DNA of 64,000 nt from Anticarsia gemmatalis (GCF_050436995.1 NC_134754.1:7929001-7993000), one strand, 5' to 3'; positions 22,857 through 35,285 are shown, counted from the first letter of the stretch. Numbers and translations are program-made. The notes: generated by a model not told the origin, from the sequence alone.

Positions 22857-22938
22857 TTTGCGACAGGATTTTTATCGGCTGCGTATTGCAGACGTTTCTG
22901 CAATGTTTCCTGCGCTTGAGCGTACCAGTAGTGGCGAT
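22857..22938 (-). CDS. Alkaline phosphatase, coding exon 2 (residues 33-60)
   Basis: 82-bp exon that completes an Asp codon split with exon 1 (G|AT) and ends in AA of a split Lys codon, with acceptor ...TTTCACAG and donor GTAAGT. It encodes (D)RHYWYAQAQETLQKRLQYAADKNPVA(K). The W-x-x-x-A-x-x-x-L pattern followed by a short basic linker into 'N-V-I-L-V-V-G-D-G' is how mature animal ALPs begin. The phases to both neighbours are consistent. Confidence 0.9.
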
Positions 22939-24321
22939 CTGTGAAACAAAAAAACATTTAGCAAATCAAAGATTAGGATGTGACGCAACACATATATTTA
23001 TGGTTTAAAAGTAATAAAAATGTTGCAAAACAAACTTAAGAAAGTAGTTCTAAAAATTTCCTGATTAATTTAGCCAGCAAACTCCGTTTCCCCTTTAAAA
23101 CTTTTTTTATTTACCGTTTTTTGTTTTCTTCTACACAATGCTGCATTGCCGTATTGGCTGCATTTTTAGAGGGATCACGTTGATCCTTGACCTATATATC
23201 AAAGTAAACAACTACATAACATTGGGGTCAGTCATCGTGAGTGATGGGCACTCGACGTATCGTTGTCATATCCGTGCCAATCACGTTCACTGTCATGACG
23301 TCATCAATACATGATCCATTGGGATCATTGTTGGTTTACGATCAAATGTCCATTACTGGTATTGGTTTTTTGAATATCAGAAAACATACGCCTACCAAAT
23401 AATTAAGAACCATGTTTTAGACTGCGTGTTGGAAATTCTTATAGAGTACCTTTTGTATGCCGACTGTCTTTATTTGTTTTGAAACGGATAAAACAAACAT
23501 ACGTCTCGACACAAAAACGATTTTGAAAAACAGCTTACTAGTCTAGATTTGCTATCATACACATAAAGAACGTCTTATAACTACTCAAAGTAGTTATAAA
23601 GTTATTCTACTAGATCTAATATAACACGCAAAATATGAGTACATACGACAAACTTTATTCTAACGTTTCATAGTATCCAGTTACTTATAAGTTTTCTAAG
23701 CACCCCATATAACGTTCTAACACAAACAACTCGGCAATTTAGATTTTGATAAATATTTATTTCGTGAACTGACTTCATTGTTTTTTACGAGGCGAATGAA
23801 AAACGACGCTATTTAATCAGAATGAAACTGGAAGTCCGTTGTGTTGATGGTCTTATATAAATTTCTTTAATATTGCTTTATTCGACTGAGAGCTTTATTT
23901 TGAAGGGAAACTAATCGTTTTTATATTGATTAAGGCGTGTTATTTATTGTTAGGGGTTGAAACGTTTACGCTTCATAAACTCTGAATTATTATTGTGTCT
24001 AGTTTTTATGTTTTATCTGAAGCTTAGTTGTTTCGTGGCCAAATTGTTTTGTCAAGGTCATACAAATATTGATTGTTATAAATTATTTGTAGGTCTTTGT
24101 ACTCGAGACCCAAAAATAATAATTTCACTTTTTTACTTTAAACATAATTTTAAGGTATTGCAAAATTTACCAGATTACGAATTAAGTAATCTGTCATGTA
24201 GTATTTTTAAAAAAAATTAGTTGCTTCACACAATACGTTGATAACACTATTAAACAGACTCGTAACTAATTGGCGAGTTGCCTTCATTACTAAAAGTAAG
24301 GTAAGGTATGGTAATGCTTAC
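22939..24321 (-). other. ALP intron 1 (1383 bp)
   Basis: Phase-1 intron with a GTAAGC donor next to 24322 and a CAG acceptor next to 22938. It contains a perfect CRE palindrome (ATGACGTCAT at 23295-23304) in a locally GC-richer stretch (about 23150-23340). No other gene or repeat was recognised. Confidence 0.85.
23295..23304. promoter_or_regulatory. CRE/ATF-type palindrome in ALP intron 1
   Basis: ATGACGTCAT is the full palindromic binding site of CREB/ATF bZIP factors. Its place in the first coding intron would suit an intronic enhancer, but use in vivo is only an inference. Confidence 0.3.
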
Positions 24322-24418
24322 CGTAAGCTTCCTTAGCCTCAGTCTTCTGCGGTGCCGGTGACAGAACACTGGTGCTGATAGTAGACATCATGATCGCGAT
24401 GCAACACCAAGCACTCAT
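24322..24418 (-). CDS. Alkaline phosphatase, coding exon 1 with start codon and signal peptide (residues 1-32)
   Basis: The start ATG is at 24418-24416, with A at -3 (AACCATGA), and the exon ends in G before GTAAGC. It encodes M-S-A-W-C-C-I-A-I-M-M-S-T-I-S-T-S-V-L-S, a short hydrophobic leader with a Ser/Ala-rich end typical of a secretory signal peptide. A linker and EAY follow, and the split codon then joins DRHYW of exon 2. Together the six exons give the first 294 residues of an ALP that hydrolyses phosphate monoesters, probably at the outer cell surface. An out-of-frame upstream ATG overlaps this start (separate entry). Confidence 0.85.
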
Positions 24419-24434
24419 GGTTCACAAGCCTCAT
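24339..24434 (-). promoter_or_regulatory. Upstream ORF overlapping the ALP start codon
   Basis: An ATG at 24434-24432 lies 16 bases before the ALP start in another frame. It opens a 31-codon frame ending in TGA at 24341-24339, inside coding exon 1. Its context is weak (C at -3) while the ALP ATG has A at -3, so leaky scanning would be needed. It matters only if transcripts include this leader. Confidence 0.45.
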
Positions 24435-24527
24435 CGGTGCTGCAGTTATTGTCAGGCGTACCAAAGAAACTCAGATTTTGTTCTCACTGTCACACTACTA
24501 ACGTTGATGTCACACTTGATGGTTTAT
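24419..24527 (-). other. Probable 5' UTR part of the ALP start exon
   Basis: A strong minus-strand splice acceptor lies at the right edge: CCTAAT branch-like sequence, a T run, then CATCTTTGCAG, with the exon beginning at 24527. The leader of 109 nt contains only the one upstream ATG. It implies at least one more non-coding exon and a promoter further right. Confidence 0.45.
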
Positions 24528-27317
24528 CTGCAAAGATGAAAAAAATTAGGTTATTTATAGTTCATACAAATTTACATATAATCGTCTCTTTTTTAATGGA
24601 CATGTGCGCCTCCACGTCAAAGGAGGAAACTAAAGTTTCATACCTTATATCAGCAACTAAGATTCGGAATATTGAAGAAAAAGTCGCCTATGTACATTCT
24701 CGGTCTTTCACTATATTTGTGCAAAATTGAATAATTACCTATCTGTTCTGCTACTAAGCCGTAAAATAATCACAAACAGTACTTCCCATTTAAAATGTTA
24801 GTAACGGTATTAAAAATAATTTATAGAAAAATAAGTTAACTCTACGTAATGACGCTGTAACGTTTCAAATAGAAACATAGCGCTAGATAAAGCAAACTAA
24901 ATTTTCCAATAAATATAAACGCTTGCAAATAAACTCACAATACTCCACTGATATCAAGTTTATTTGCACTGCTACTCCATTTCTAGCTAAGTATTAACTC
25001 GTCAGTTGGATTTAAACCTTATTTATTGTGCAATAAAACACACATTTCCTCAACTTCCGTTAGCCTAGTGTTAGTATGTTCCTATATTTCTAAATTCCAT
25101 CACTACTACATGACTTATGGACGAAAACAACACGACCCGTAGATCATAAAAAGTCCGTAAACGAAAAGCACAGGAAAAAACATGGACGCTCAATCATGCG
25201 GATCGCTGACATAAAATCTGTTTTGTTGATAACACATTCGCAGAAAATATGTGAAATATTAATGAAAACCAGGTACGAAAACACGACTGCCTATTGTAAT
25301 CATAATATATGACAGAATCATTGCTCGTAGCTGTTGTTTTCTATAGCTAACAGCAACAAATACATTTTTACAAATAAATGATGTTTTTATATTGGTGTTA
25401 TCGATATTTTTAATGAACATTCGAACTTTTCATATTAAAATAACGATTTAAACTATAAAAAAAATGCATTCAATGTGTAATACTCGCACCCAACTTCGTA
25501 GAGTCAAAATGATTAAGTCGAAAATTCGTAGTAGCGCTGACACATGACTCGATAAAAATAATATAACGTGTTACGAATACATAGAATATGACTACTTATT
25601 ACTGTTATAGATGGTATCTCTAACCTTTGATAATAATATAAGTGGGCTGATATTATTATATAGGAATCTTTAGCGTCACATTATTTTTACGACGGCAGAA
25701 TTACTGGAGCGTCGTAGGAATCACAGAAAGCTTTATATTTAGGTGATAAATTAGCACTGTAGGTTAAAGGTCACGGTACTATATTTATTAGATATAACAT
25801 AGGTACATATAGAATTTCCTAAGATGGTGCTCCACAATACTTCTTTCCGTAAAATATAAGTTAGAAAAAAAAAACAAACTAGATTTCTACTACTACTTTT
25901 GAGGAAACATTGATTTTCGAGTTTTGCAAAGTTATTTTTGTTAATTGTTTTAGTGTTAGTTGTAATACAAGCTTTTATAAAATTGTATGCGGGAAGGTTG
26001 TCATCAAACTTCTTTCTATAACACGAATCGGAAAATAATGCTAAGTAAAAATTGAATTTATTTGTTTACTGATATAATATTATATTGTTTAAATCGCAAT
26101 CACCGGAGGGTTTCCATTTAACCCAATTGAAAAAATGAGCGCGAATTACAATGATGGCCGTTAATATGGCTTGCAATTGTACGATAAAAAAAAAACATTT
26201 AAATTCCTTCTGAAATAATTCCGGAACACAAAAGAGAGGAACCCGGTTAAATACATAAGCTGGAATAAAAGAGTTCTTTAAAAGTGCTACAAAAGCAGCA
26301 ATCACAATGGGTAAAATACGCAAGCGGTGTTCATCGCTTTATAATTGGAAACTATATTGTTTCAACTGTGGATTTTTGCTACGATTGCGGAAATGTAAAA
26401 CAATTACGAATGCAGGATTTTAAAGCCGAGTAGCTGTTCCTACAATCCTACCACTTCATGTAACAGGAGCTTAAAACGTTCTACCAATATTATTATTTGT
26501 ACATTGATCTGTGAATATATACTTTCGTTAATTTGTTAGCAAAAAATAAAGTTCTTCATGTAGAAAATATTTGATGTTACCTTTACTAGATATAAAGTCA
26601 AAGTTAGTTGAGGCGGCAAAGATTACAATACATATTTTTTCTTGAATACTACTACAAGTCTAACTTAATCAATAACGACGAAATGTTGTAACAAAACTAT
26701 TTTGAGCTTCTCAAGCAGAAAATTAAATCATGATTTCTTGTGAAAATTCTAAGTCTAATCATTCAATTACCTTCACTCGAAGAAATCTTAAACAAAGTAA
26801 TTAAACAGGCTTATTAACATTTTCTTTCACAATCATGATATCGAACTTGTTAACACGGAGCTCACTAATTAAAATCTGTGGAGCCGCGAGCAGTTGTTAT
26901 TTAAATGCCTTGATAATACAAATTGTATTGATTGAACGTCTGTTCGTACAAAACAATTTTAAAGTTCCCCGTCCGTTTGACCGCAATCAGAAGAATGGAG
27001 TTTGAAACTTTACGGTTGTCTGTTCCTGCCACGGTCTTCAGAACTTTGTCTTATCAATGCGTCGCAATTCCTTCGGGATAAATGAGATTTCCCCTTGTTC
27101 TTTAATCGCTTTGTCGCTATATACTTCTGTTTATTCTGCAAGCGCGGGCCAAATATTAATTTGCGAGCTCACTTCCTTAAAGACGTGTACAGGAAATGAG
27201 AAACGTCTTTATAGTATTCAGAAATATACTTGTGTACACAGCGAGGGCCTTGGAAAACTCTGCACCGAAAAGAATTATATAACAAAATGTAAAGCCTGAT
27301 TCACATTAACAATACAC
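24528..27317. other. Upstream of ALP start: no gene recognised
   Basis: AT-rich sequence that may be 5' UTR intron or promoter of ALP. No repeat family member and no coding exon could be supported. The frames at 26066-26323 (minus) and 27057-27299 (plus) have no domain, no splice context and no codon bias that I can see. Confidence 0.4.
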
Positions 27318-27361
27318 AGCATACCAAAAAAGAGGTAAAATAATCTCTTTTTTGGTATGCT
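27318..27361. repeat. Perfect 17-bp-arm hairpin, 10-nt loop
   Basis: AGCATACCAAAAAAGAG (27318-27334), loop of 10, then CTCTTTTTTGGTATGCT (27345-27361). The arms are fully complementary. It could be the remains of a foldback element or a transcribed hairpin. Confidence 0.9.
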
Positions 27362-30086
27362 AACCAAAGGATAATCTACATCATACAAGTTAGTTGTTTT
27401 TCACCGTCGCAAAAAGCATGTACAGTGATAGTAATACAACATCATTATAAAGTTCTCTTCACGAATAATCCCTGTTTTCTACCAAAAATAATATAAAAAT
27501 TGTGAACGTAGCTCTATCCGTAAATAAAAATTTGTAGGCCAAATATGTTTTCTGGCCTTCGATCGGATCTAAAGCCTGGAGGATATTTAGCCGGATATTT
27601 ACTGACGCTAAAATAATGAGCTGAAAAAAAATGTAGCTGTTCTTTTCAGTTTGTTCTGGCTTTAATCTTATTCATTCTTTTTATAGCTGTCCTGTCGGCG
27701 AAGTAATTTTTATTATTCAGTATCTCCCGTTTTCTTGCACCCCTCCAAGATTATCTGTTTGTTAAATGCTTCAACTGGTGCTCTCGTAATTCTCAAAATG
27801 AAAATAAGCTGTGCAATAACAATGGTTTCGCGCAAAATGTTGTAATTTTTACAAAGACTGCTACAAAGAAACATGGTGAACTTTTACACTGTTATTACTA
27901 CTCTCGGAATCTGTTATTTTTCCAGTAGATTACTGTCTCGCGTCGATTCAAGTTCAAAGAAAGGTTGAAGGTCGTATTTGTAGTACATTATTGGGAGACG
28001 TTACCATAATTTCTCTTATAATGAAGTTAATGGATACCTGTCGACAGATTATTTTCTTCTCGGTATTTTTATTATGTAAGGCTGTAAGTTACCCAGTATC
28101 AAAGGCATAATAACGAATTTTGATGAAGGAAAACATTAGTATGAAAGGTTGATTTTGTATTGAATTATAAAAATAACAATGTGATATGAGTATTTACAGT
28201 TGTTATTCAACATTTTGATGAATAAATATTTAGATTTTGTTGATAGTTAAGTTAGGATCTAATACAATGGTTTTGAACACGATTTTGAGTTCCTCCTCCA
28301 ATATTTGTTGCTAACTGTAACAATAAATGTAAATGTACACATTTTATATTGCCATTGAGTTATCAACATTACATTCTATAACCCAATATTTCTTGGCAAG
28401 CAAACTAAAGTAACAATATGGACTTAAAATACTCATAAAACTGTCTTGTCTATTTTATGACTGTAAGGACTCAATTTAGTTATGGTAAGACAATAAAACG
28501 GCCATATTAAATGTAAAGTCATTTTTGGAAGGCACTGAACGTACTCGTATATATTAAAGGACCAGATTGCCTAAAAAGACACTAGCCAAGTGCTGTCCAA
28601 GAAATTAACTGAATTTAATGTATTTTTTAGAGCAGAGAAAGTGGTTTGTATAACTTGGCACCTCAAACGCATTTGAATCAGAGGTCGAATCAATGACTCG
28701 ACACCATTGGTGATGACTTAGTCATGTTTTAATTTGTGAATTAGACTTAATTATCTCTCGTTCTAACGGTGAAAGAAAACACTGTGATGTTACTTGAGAG
28801 TTATTTAGGACCGTTCTTGAAGTTTTAATTCCATACTTGGCCAGGGTGGTGGTATCAAGGCGTACCGTTGCCTAGCAGTGGGACATAAATGGGACAAATT
28901 GTTATTTTTATGTATTTTTCACGGATAATATTTAAGATGTTTGAATGTGAAACTGGCGTAATTTATAGTATGTCATGTATGAACCTGTATCTACTAATAA
29001 TAATGAAATTATTTGTATCAAACATTTAACATTCATAACAGTTACCGACGTAATTACAAATTTATTTAACATTCAATCAACAACGTTGATCACTATTTAT
29101 TGAATACATACATGGCGCTAGAAACTATTTCGACTAGTTTTTAATTAATGGGTTTTGTTTAAAATTCACTGATTTCTTACTTCAGTATTAGTTCAATTGT
29201 TCACCACGAATTTTAAATGATATGACATACTGCTTGCCTGGCAATTTGGGGGACAGTCAGCAGATATGACCTCTTCCTAGTTATATTTTCAATCAAGTCA
29301 AGCTTTTTGTTATTCTTATTCGACACAAAAATACTTTTACCCTTGATTACGGTTCTCTACATAACAATTCTGTAATCTGTTTATGTTTGATACCACATTC
29401 ATGTTAAAAGCTATAAAGTGATGATAGGACGGATGTAAACCCAAGAGGGATCAATAGAGTTTCGCCGGACCCTTTGGGTACGGAACCTTAAAAACCACCG
29501 TGATTGATGGTGCAACACAGCCGGAACAATTAATTACTCGTTGTGGTAACTGGCAACACTCCAAAGAATTGTACGTTATTTTAACTTTAAGATGCATTAC
29601 AATGCTGCTTTTGTATTAAATCCACACGATAAGAGTACATTAATCCAGTAACAAGATAAAAGAGACCGACCAATGGAATAATGTAGTCAGTCCAACAGCA
29701 GAAAATATATTAGAAAATACCATCGGACTTCCGCTTATCGCAGAGTGACCAAACATCATGATTGCCTACAAAGTTGTAGCGGGCCAATAACGTGAAAGAA
29801 CAAACAGGCAAGTCAACCAGATTTCAATACATAAGTCATCACTCCAATTCCTTTGGAAAACTCCTTCTGAAGCAGATTAACATATTGCCGTCTGTAGAAT
29901 TTAATCAAAAAGTACAACAATGTAACGGATACAACTGTTTCACACAGACATTCCATTAGCAAAGTTCAAACTCCAATCGGAAGTTTCCCGAACACGTTTC
30001 GTAACGGTCAATATCCGATACCCATCTCACGAAATATCCATTTCATTTATCATATTGTACCTCATACCTAATTACGTTTTATCCCG
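27362..30086. other. Non-coding stretch with one LINE-tail fragment
   Basis: Apart from the fragment at 28826-28893 and a short 'cctttgggtacggaaccttaaaaa' phrase (29471-29494), which also resembles common insect transposon sequence, I see no gene or repeat. Confidence 0.4.
28826..28893 (+). mobile_element. Jockey/CR1-like LINE 3' tail fragment
   Basis: The phrase 'ggccagggtggtgg' followed by 'gcctagcagtgggacataaatgggac' is the diverged untranslated tail that follows ORF2 in many moth LINEs. Compare 'cagcagtgggacacagaaacgg' at 16071. Confidence 0.5.
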
Positions 30087-30138
30087 TATAAAAGTTACTT
30101 TAGGGTACTATAAATCTGTACAACAAAAGATTTCATTT
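30087..30138 (+). promoter_or_regulatory. Candidate core promoter (two TATA boxes, initiator-like site)
   Basis: TATAAAAG at 30087-30094 and TATAAAT at 30109-30115 precede TCATTT (30133-30138), which fits the insect initiator TCAKTY, 24 bp after the second TATA. It lies about 70 bp before a well-placed ATG. It is predicted only from sequence. Confidence 0.3.
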
Positions 30139-30203
30139 CGGTCTCTTTTGCGGACTTCGTAAGTTGTGTTCAAAAGTTCTTTGTAAGGACTACGCCGGCT
30201 ACA

Positions 30204-30228
30204 ATGGTGTGGTCGAAGAGAATTCAAG
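30204..30228 (+). CDS. Candidate first coding exon of an unidentified plus-strand gene
   Basis: The ATG has an excellent context (ACAATGG, with A at -3 and G at +4). The eight codons M-V-W-S-K-R-I-Q end in CAAG|GTGAGTG, a near-consensus donor, leaving phase 1. A possible promoter lies just upstream. I cannot name the product, and no certain second exon is seen. A phase-compatible micro-exon at 39289-39327 is conceivable. Chance is a real alternative, because the exon is so short. Confidence 0.28.
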
Positions 30229-30231
30229 GTG

Positions 30232-32324
30232 AGTGTGGAACTTGTACAAAAGTTTGTTTTCGAGCTTCACATAGTTTATACGTTAACATTTTGTTAATAT
30301 TTTACACGGAATTATTACCTGCTGACATAGTTATTGTACTTTTTCGTGTGCCGAAGCGAACTTTTCGTTTTTATTTCCAAGCGTGACGTCAGATGGTATC
30401 CGTTGTAACCACCGTGATTCTTATAAAGCCATTTTGGTACTAAAATTGTTACGATGGCAAATAAAAAGAATGAAATAGATGATGTGGCAGCATTTGTTTT
30501 TTTAAACAACCTGTATATTTTGTTGCCATGCTGATTATTATGATGTAAAAAAATGTTAGCTACTAAAAAAAGTGGATATGGTGATGATGATAATGAAGTG
30601 GAGATGATGACGTACATGAACTACCTTTACGATTATTACAGATACAAGAATTTTATTATATTACACTAAAAATACACGGCTTCATTTTCATTCAAAAGAA
30701 CACAATCTCTCGTTGCTAGGAAACTTCTTAATTAAGTTTTACATATCCAGTAATAATCCATTTATGTGAAATAAATTGGTGAATTTCTCTTACAATGAGA
30801 TTTAAACAATGATAATAATCAAATCATCAAACGTTTGTTTAACAAAGCAAAACATCAACGTTCATATACATGACATCATAATAAAACCACTACTAAAATT
30901 TCCACAATCGAATGCCAATTCGAATTCGAAAACACTAGAATAAAGCGCTACAATATTTTCAATTTCACGTACTATAAAAGCGAGTAAGTACTAGTTATTA
31001 CGTCAGAACGAGAATAATAGCACAATTAGTACAATTACCTTCCACGACGGCAACGGACGCTATTACTCAGTAGAACCAATTTGCACTTATCAGAGATCGC
31101 CTGTGAAATACTACGAGTAGTTCACGAGTGGTTTTAGTTGGCGGGTTCTGCTTATTCATTGATAGGATATAGAGAAGAGGATTTAATAAGTTTATATAGA
31201 TTCTTGAGCTAATGCTAATAATAAGCATTCGGGTATTATGTCTGTATTTTATGAAGCTAGATAATAATTTATACGATACTAGCTTATGGCCGCAGCTTCG
31301 TCCGTGAGAGATGTTTTACCAGGATAAAAAGTAGAAAATGGATTCATTCAAGTTATAAACCATTTGTGGGTCATCAAATTCTCATAAATATGAAAAAAAT
31401 GTGACGTGATTGAGTAGCAGACAAGCACCCTAACATCCAAAATTTCGCATTTATAATAAAGAGAGGAGTAAACTTACTAAGTATGAACATAAACTCTCAA
31501 CCAATTCTATCAATCTTTGAACTTTATATAATAAAGCCTACGTGCCAATTGAAAAAGCCATTTCAAACCAACCCAAAACAATCAGTGCTAGTGAACTATG
31601 TACGGTGACCATCGTAACCACTGCAGACACACGGAGATAGATAGGATAGTAGCGGTAGTAGTAAGCAGTATCAGCAAAACGGCTAGTTAAGGCTTTTGGT
31701 CAAAGTAAAACTCTAGGCTTGGAGTAAAATTTTACCTTGTTATTTCTTACATTTTATTATGTACAACAAAATCCGAAATTCCTTCAATCTGTTAGCAGCT
31801 ACTTGTTCTCATATATTATTCGTAAAGAAACTCCAGACAGAGCGGCGTTCCTATTTTTCCTACATATCTTATAGACTCTATATACCTACCTACATACAAA
31901 ATTGAATACCGTCACGAATGGGCGGACAATCTGAAAGGAACTAGACTACCAAATGGACTTAGATAGACAAAAGAGCTTCCATAATGGCATTCCCATTTCG
32001 ACGGAACCTTAAAAATACAAATATACCTTGGATTTCTGTTTGTCACGCGACTACCGGTATTAGACGACTCTATTCGACTTTGTGGATATACGCCCCAATT
32101 TTTATACTCAAACTATTAAAGCAAATACACTTAGTAGTTTACGAGTCTTTACGTTAATTTTATAGTATTAACCAGTAAAGACTTGAAACAAGCGGTCTTG
32201 TTATATAAAACGAATAGGCTATATCAGAGGAAAAAAGGCATAAGTGGACACTAATACAACATGACGCGTGCCTTTTTTACTCACTCAATTTCCCAAAGCG
32301 TACGTAAGTTTGTACCAGGTACTA
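30232..32324. other. Non-coding stretch with one dispersed-element fragment
   Basis: Contains a CRE-like TGACGTCA (30384-30391) and a GC-richer patch at 31035-31150 with a possible minus-strand donor (GGAAG|GTAATT). Diverged transposon sequence lies at 31278-31334. No coding gene was recognised. Confidence 0.4.
31278..31334. mobile_element. Diverged dispersed-element fragment
   Basis: 'actagcttatggccgcagcttcgtccgtgagag' followed by 'ggataaaaagtag' resembles the usual end of the 'actagct...cttcgtccgcg' family seen elsewhere in the window. Confidence 0.45.
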
Positions 32325-32490
32325 GAGCTGACCGTCTTCGGTAAAAACCAAGATGGAGATCCAAGACCGCCTGGAACTGTTGCGGCGTGATATGAAGGCT
32401 TGTGAGGTCAAAAAAGACGACGTCAAGGATAGGACAAAGTGGAAGAAGAGTTTAAGGAAGGATGACCCCACCACCATATGGGACAAATAG
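32325..32490 (+). mobile_element. RTE-like LINE, 3' end of the reverse-transcriptase ORF (truncated)
   Basis: A plus-strand frame from 32353 to TAG at 32488-32490 reads RLELLRRDMKACEV, KKDDVKDRTKWKKSLRK and DDPTTIWDK. The L-R-R-D-M-K ... D-R-x-K-W-(R/K) ... (A/D)-D-P pattern is the C-terminal end of many insect RTE-type LINE proteins. A (GA)-rich simple repeat follows (32505-32531), as a LINE tail often has. The upstream part is missing or frameshifted. Confidence 0.65.
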
Positions 32491-32531
32491 CCACTAAGAG
32501 TGAGAAAGAAAGAGGGAGAGAGAGAGAGAGA

Positions 32532-34186
32532 ATACATAAGTTTGTAAGTTTTAAAAGTATACTTCCGCATCGTGTATATAGTAAGCGCTTTAGCGAAACT
32601 GTTTGTATTTACTTAGTGTTTAACATCATTACCGTTATCTAAAAGAGCAACAGCTAATTAACATGCCAGGCAATATATTAAAAAGGTCGTAAGTACATAC
32701 AAGTTTCGTGACTTTTATACCTTTCTTAAGCTTAGGTAATATTTGGTCTTTCAAATAGATTTAGTACATGTATTACGTGTGCTAATGTACGTCTGAGAAC
32801 ACTATCTGTATCTTCGGTACTTCAAGAGGTAAATATTTGATGCCTAGAAAATATCTCGCCATTATGAGTTAACTCGTGTAATGTACTATCGGGGCTTGGA
32901 GCGGTATCTAGGTAACATCGTAGTATCTTTTGTTGGAAATAGTAAATTAAATTCCTACATAATGTAGAGTTAAATTATTATATTATGTAAGTAACTAAAC
33001 TTACTTATAATAAATTATAACAGTGTATTTTTTTAGTTTCAAAACATTTTAATTCTTAGCAAGGTATGATAATTCTCGTTAAATTTGGTCAAAAAAACAA
33101 AATTCACAGCTCAAAACAGTGATATTTTGACATATTTTGACAACAAACTTAATTTCTAAAATAATGAACCACAATAAACTTATAAATATCATTTACCATC
33201 AGCATTCTTGAAGATTATAAAGAAATACGCGCAACATGCCAAGAAAAATGTTCGTTAGGTATTTTATTCGAAATTCAGGTCATAACGTTCCACATTTAAA
33301 AAAAAGGAATTGTGTCGTGCCTGGTACAGCTATGAATGAGAAATAATATTTTATCTAGAAAATAATGAAAAAGGATTTGTGTTAGTTTTTGCATACAATT
33401 GAATCCCGGATATTTCTTTGGCGTGTACTTATTTCAAAAAAAGCTTCAACGATCGACCAATTGAAGGAAAGCACTGCAAATATTGAAAATATTTTAATAT
33501 TAAAAGAATTGTTAGAACATTTAATATTGCTACGAATGCCAATACTGCTTGTTCTGAATATTGGAAAAGAGTCCAGTATTTCAAAGTTTAAATTTAATTT
33601 ATAGTATCATAACCGTCACTCTCATCCCCATTTTACGAAAAAGTATGCTAAGTGGGGTTAAATATTTCCCTCGAATTTTCTTTCAAAAATCGCAAATGTC
33701 CGTGAGAGCTCAAAATCTTTTTTTGAAATTTAAAACAAGAATTGTTTTGTTATTAGGTATCATTATATTTTCAGCAAATTGTATCATTGAAAACATGAAC
33801 TATAATTAATTTCAAAATTAACTCTTAATAAAATATTATCGGTCACAATAAAATTTCACCTCTCATTTTCGGAAAAGAATAATCCCAATTACATTTTTAA
33901 ATTTTAAATTCGAACAGCGACCGATACCGACCCAAATCTTACTTTTTAATCTTTACTTTTTTTATGTCGAACGCAGCTGTTAGGCACAGGATGTCGCGGT
34001 CGTTCGGCCAGCTATTACAAAGTTATTAAGTGCTTCTGACCCGAAACATATTAATTTTGTATAGTAATCTGTTAATAATACTTTTGTAGGAAGGTTGCCA
34101 TCGTAAAATTTAAGGAAAATTCGAAAACAATTACCGCTTATGTGTGCTACGTCCGTTGTTTACTTACTTATTAAGTTTGTTTGTTT
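32532..34186. other. Non-coding stretch, no recognised feature
   Basis: AT-rich. Two overlapping plus-strand frames (33389-33604 and 33561-33809) have no recognisable domain. Nothing else is supported. Confidence 0.4.
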
Positions 34187-34227
34187 GTCGTATGGTTAGT
34201 GGTCAACCTAGTGTCAAAGTTGTTCAA
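34187..34227 (-). mobile_element. 5S-derived SINE, 3' end remnant
   Basis: 'tcgtatggttagtggtcaacctagtgtcaaagttgttcaa' is the reverse complement of the SINE 3' end at 17781-17820. Only about 40 bp remain. Confidence 0.7.
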
Positions 34228-34942
34228 CTTATTAAGTAGGATATTTGCTTAACCCACACTAATTAAATAGTAACTGAATTAACGTTTTGTAAACCAGCGG
34301 TTACAAAATGTAGTACAAATCTAAACAATAAGGGTAATAAATCAACAGCCGTACGGTGATCTCAATACCAGTAATTATCACGGTACAAATGTTTAGGCGC
34401 CAACACCGGCGACCTTTGTTTGTCCCGTGAGAAAATCCCTTCAGATATTCTAGTAATTAGGCTCAGATGTTGTTGATGTGACCCGCTTTGTTCACGGAAC
34501 GTAATCGTTACCTGTTTTGTCGTCCTATATTTGGAATTGGCATACGGTTATTGGGAACGCGTGTGTACTCGTAGGTATTTCGTTATTATGAATAAACATT
34601 GTATGTTTGGAAACTTAAATTTACTTTTAGGGTTAGATGCCCAAAAGAGAAAAATAGGACTGTAGGAATCTTATTCTGAGACTTCGCTGTATGTCTGTCA
34701 GTCACCAGGCAGTATCTCATAAACCAAGATATTTAGTTAGCTGAAATGATCACAAATGAAGATTGATGCCTCTGTAACAAAAATACTAAAAAATAATAAA
34801 ACAATTTCATATATATTTTGGAATAATTGAGATGGAACTAAGCGAAATGAAGGTTCAGATTTTCCAATAAATTGACAGCCTAGAGTCACTTAACGCAACT
34901 GTGCCAAAGGTTGCTTTTGTAACGATTTTTGTTAGAAATAGT

Positions 34943-35215
34943 TGATAAATAAATAAATAAATAAATATTATTGAACAACTCACACACGGTCATTTGATTC
35001 CAAACTAAGCAGAGCTTGTACTATGGTAACCAAATAACTGATAAACATACTTATATACTTCTAAATATATACTTATATAGATAAATTGACAACCAGGAAC
35101 AAATACTCGTGCTCATCACACAAAGATTTGTCCCGGGTAGGATTCGAACCCACCACACGCGGCGCTACGGTTGTTACGGCGAGGCGACCGCTTAAACCAC
35201 TGCGCCAAACGTGCA
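34943..35215 (-). mobile_element. tRNA-derived SINE with (AAATA)n tail
   Basis: Reading the minus strand from 35215, 'ggcgcagtggtttaagcggtcgcc' (A-box region) is followed by 'ggtgggttcgaatcctaccc' (B box and T-arm). It then continues through a family body to a (TTTAT)n tail at 34943-34968. The body plus simple-repeat tail marks it as a SINE, not a functional tRNA. Confidence 0.75.
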
Positions 35216-35285
35216 GTTAGTTAGTTGATGATATTAGTTGACTTTTGTCGGCACGACTGAACTACCGTCTGGTTTCATATCTGTA

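Noticed and set aside
35125..35215. tRNA gene on the minus strand
   Set aside because: The A- and B-box regions are present, but the acceptor ends do not pair well and the sequence runs into a SINE body with a (TTTAT)n tail.
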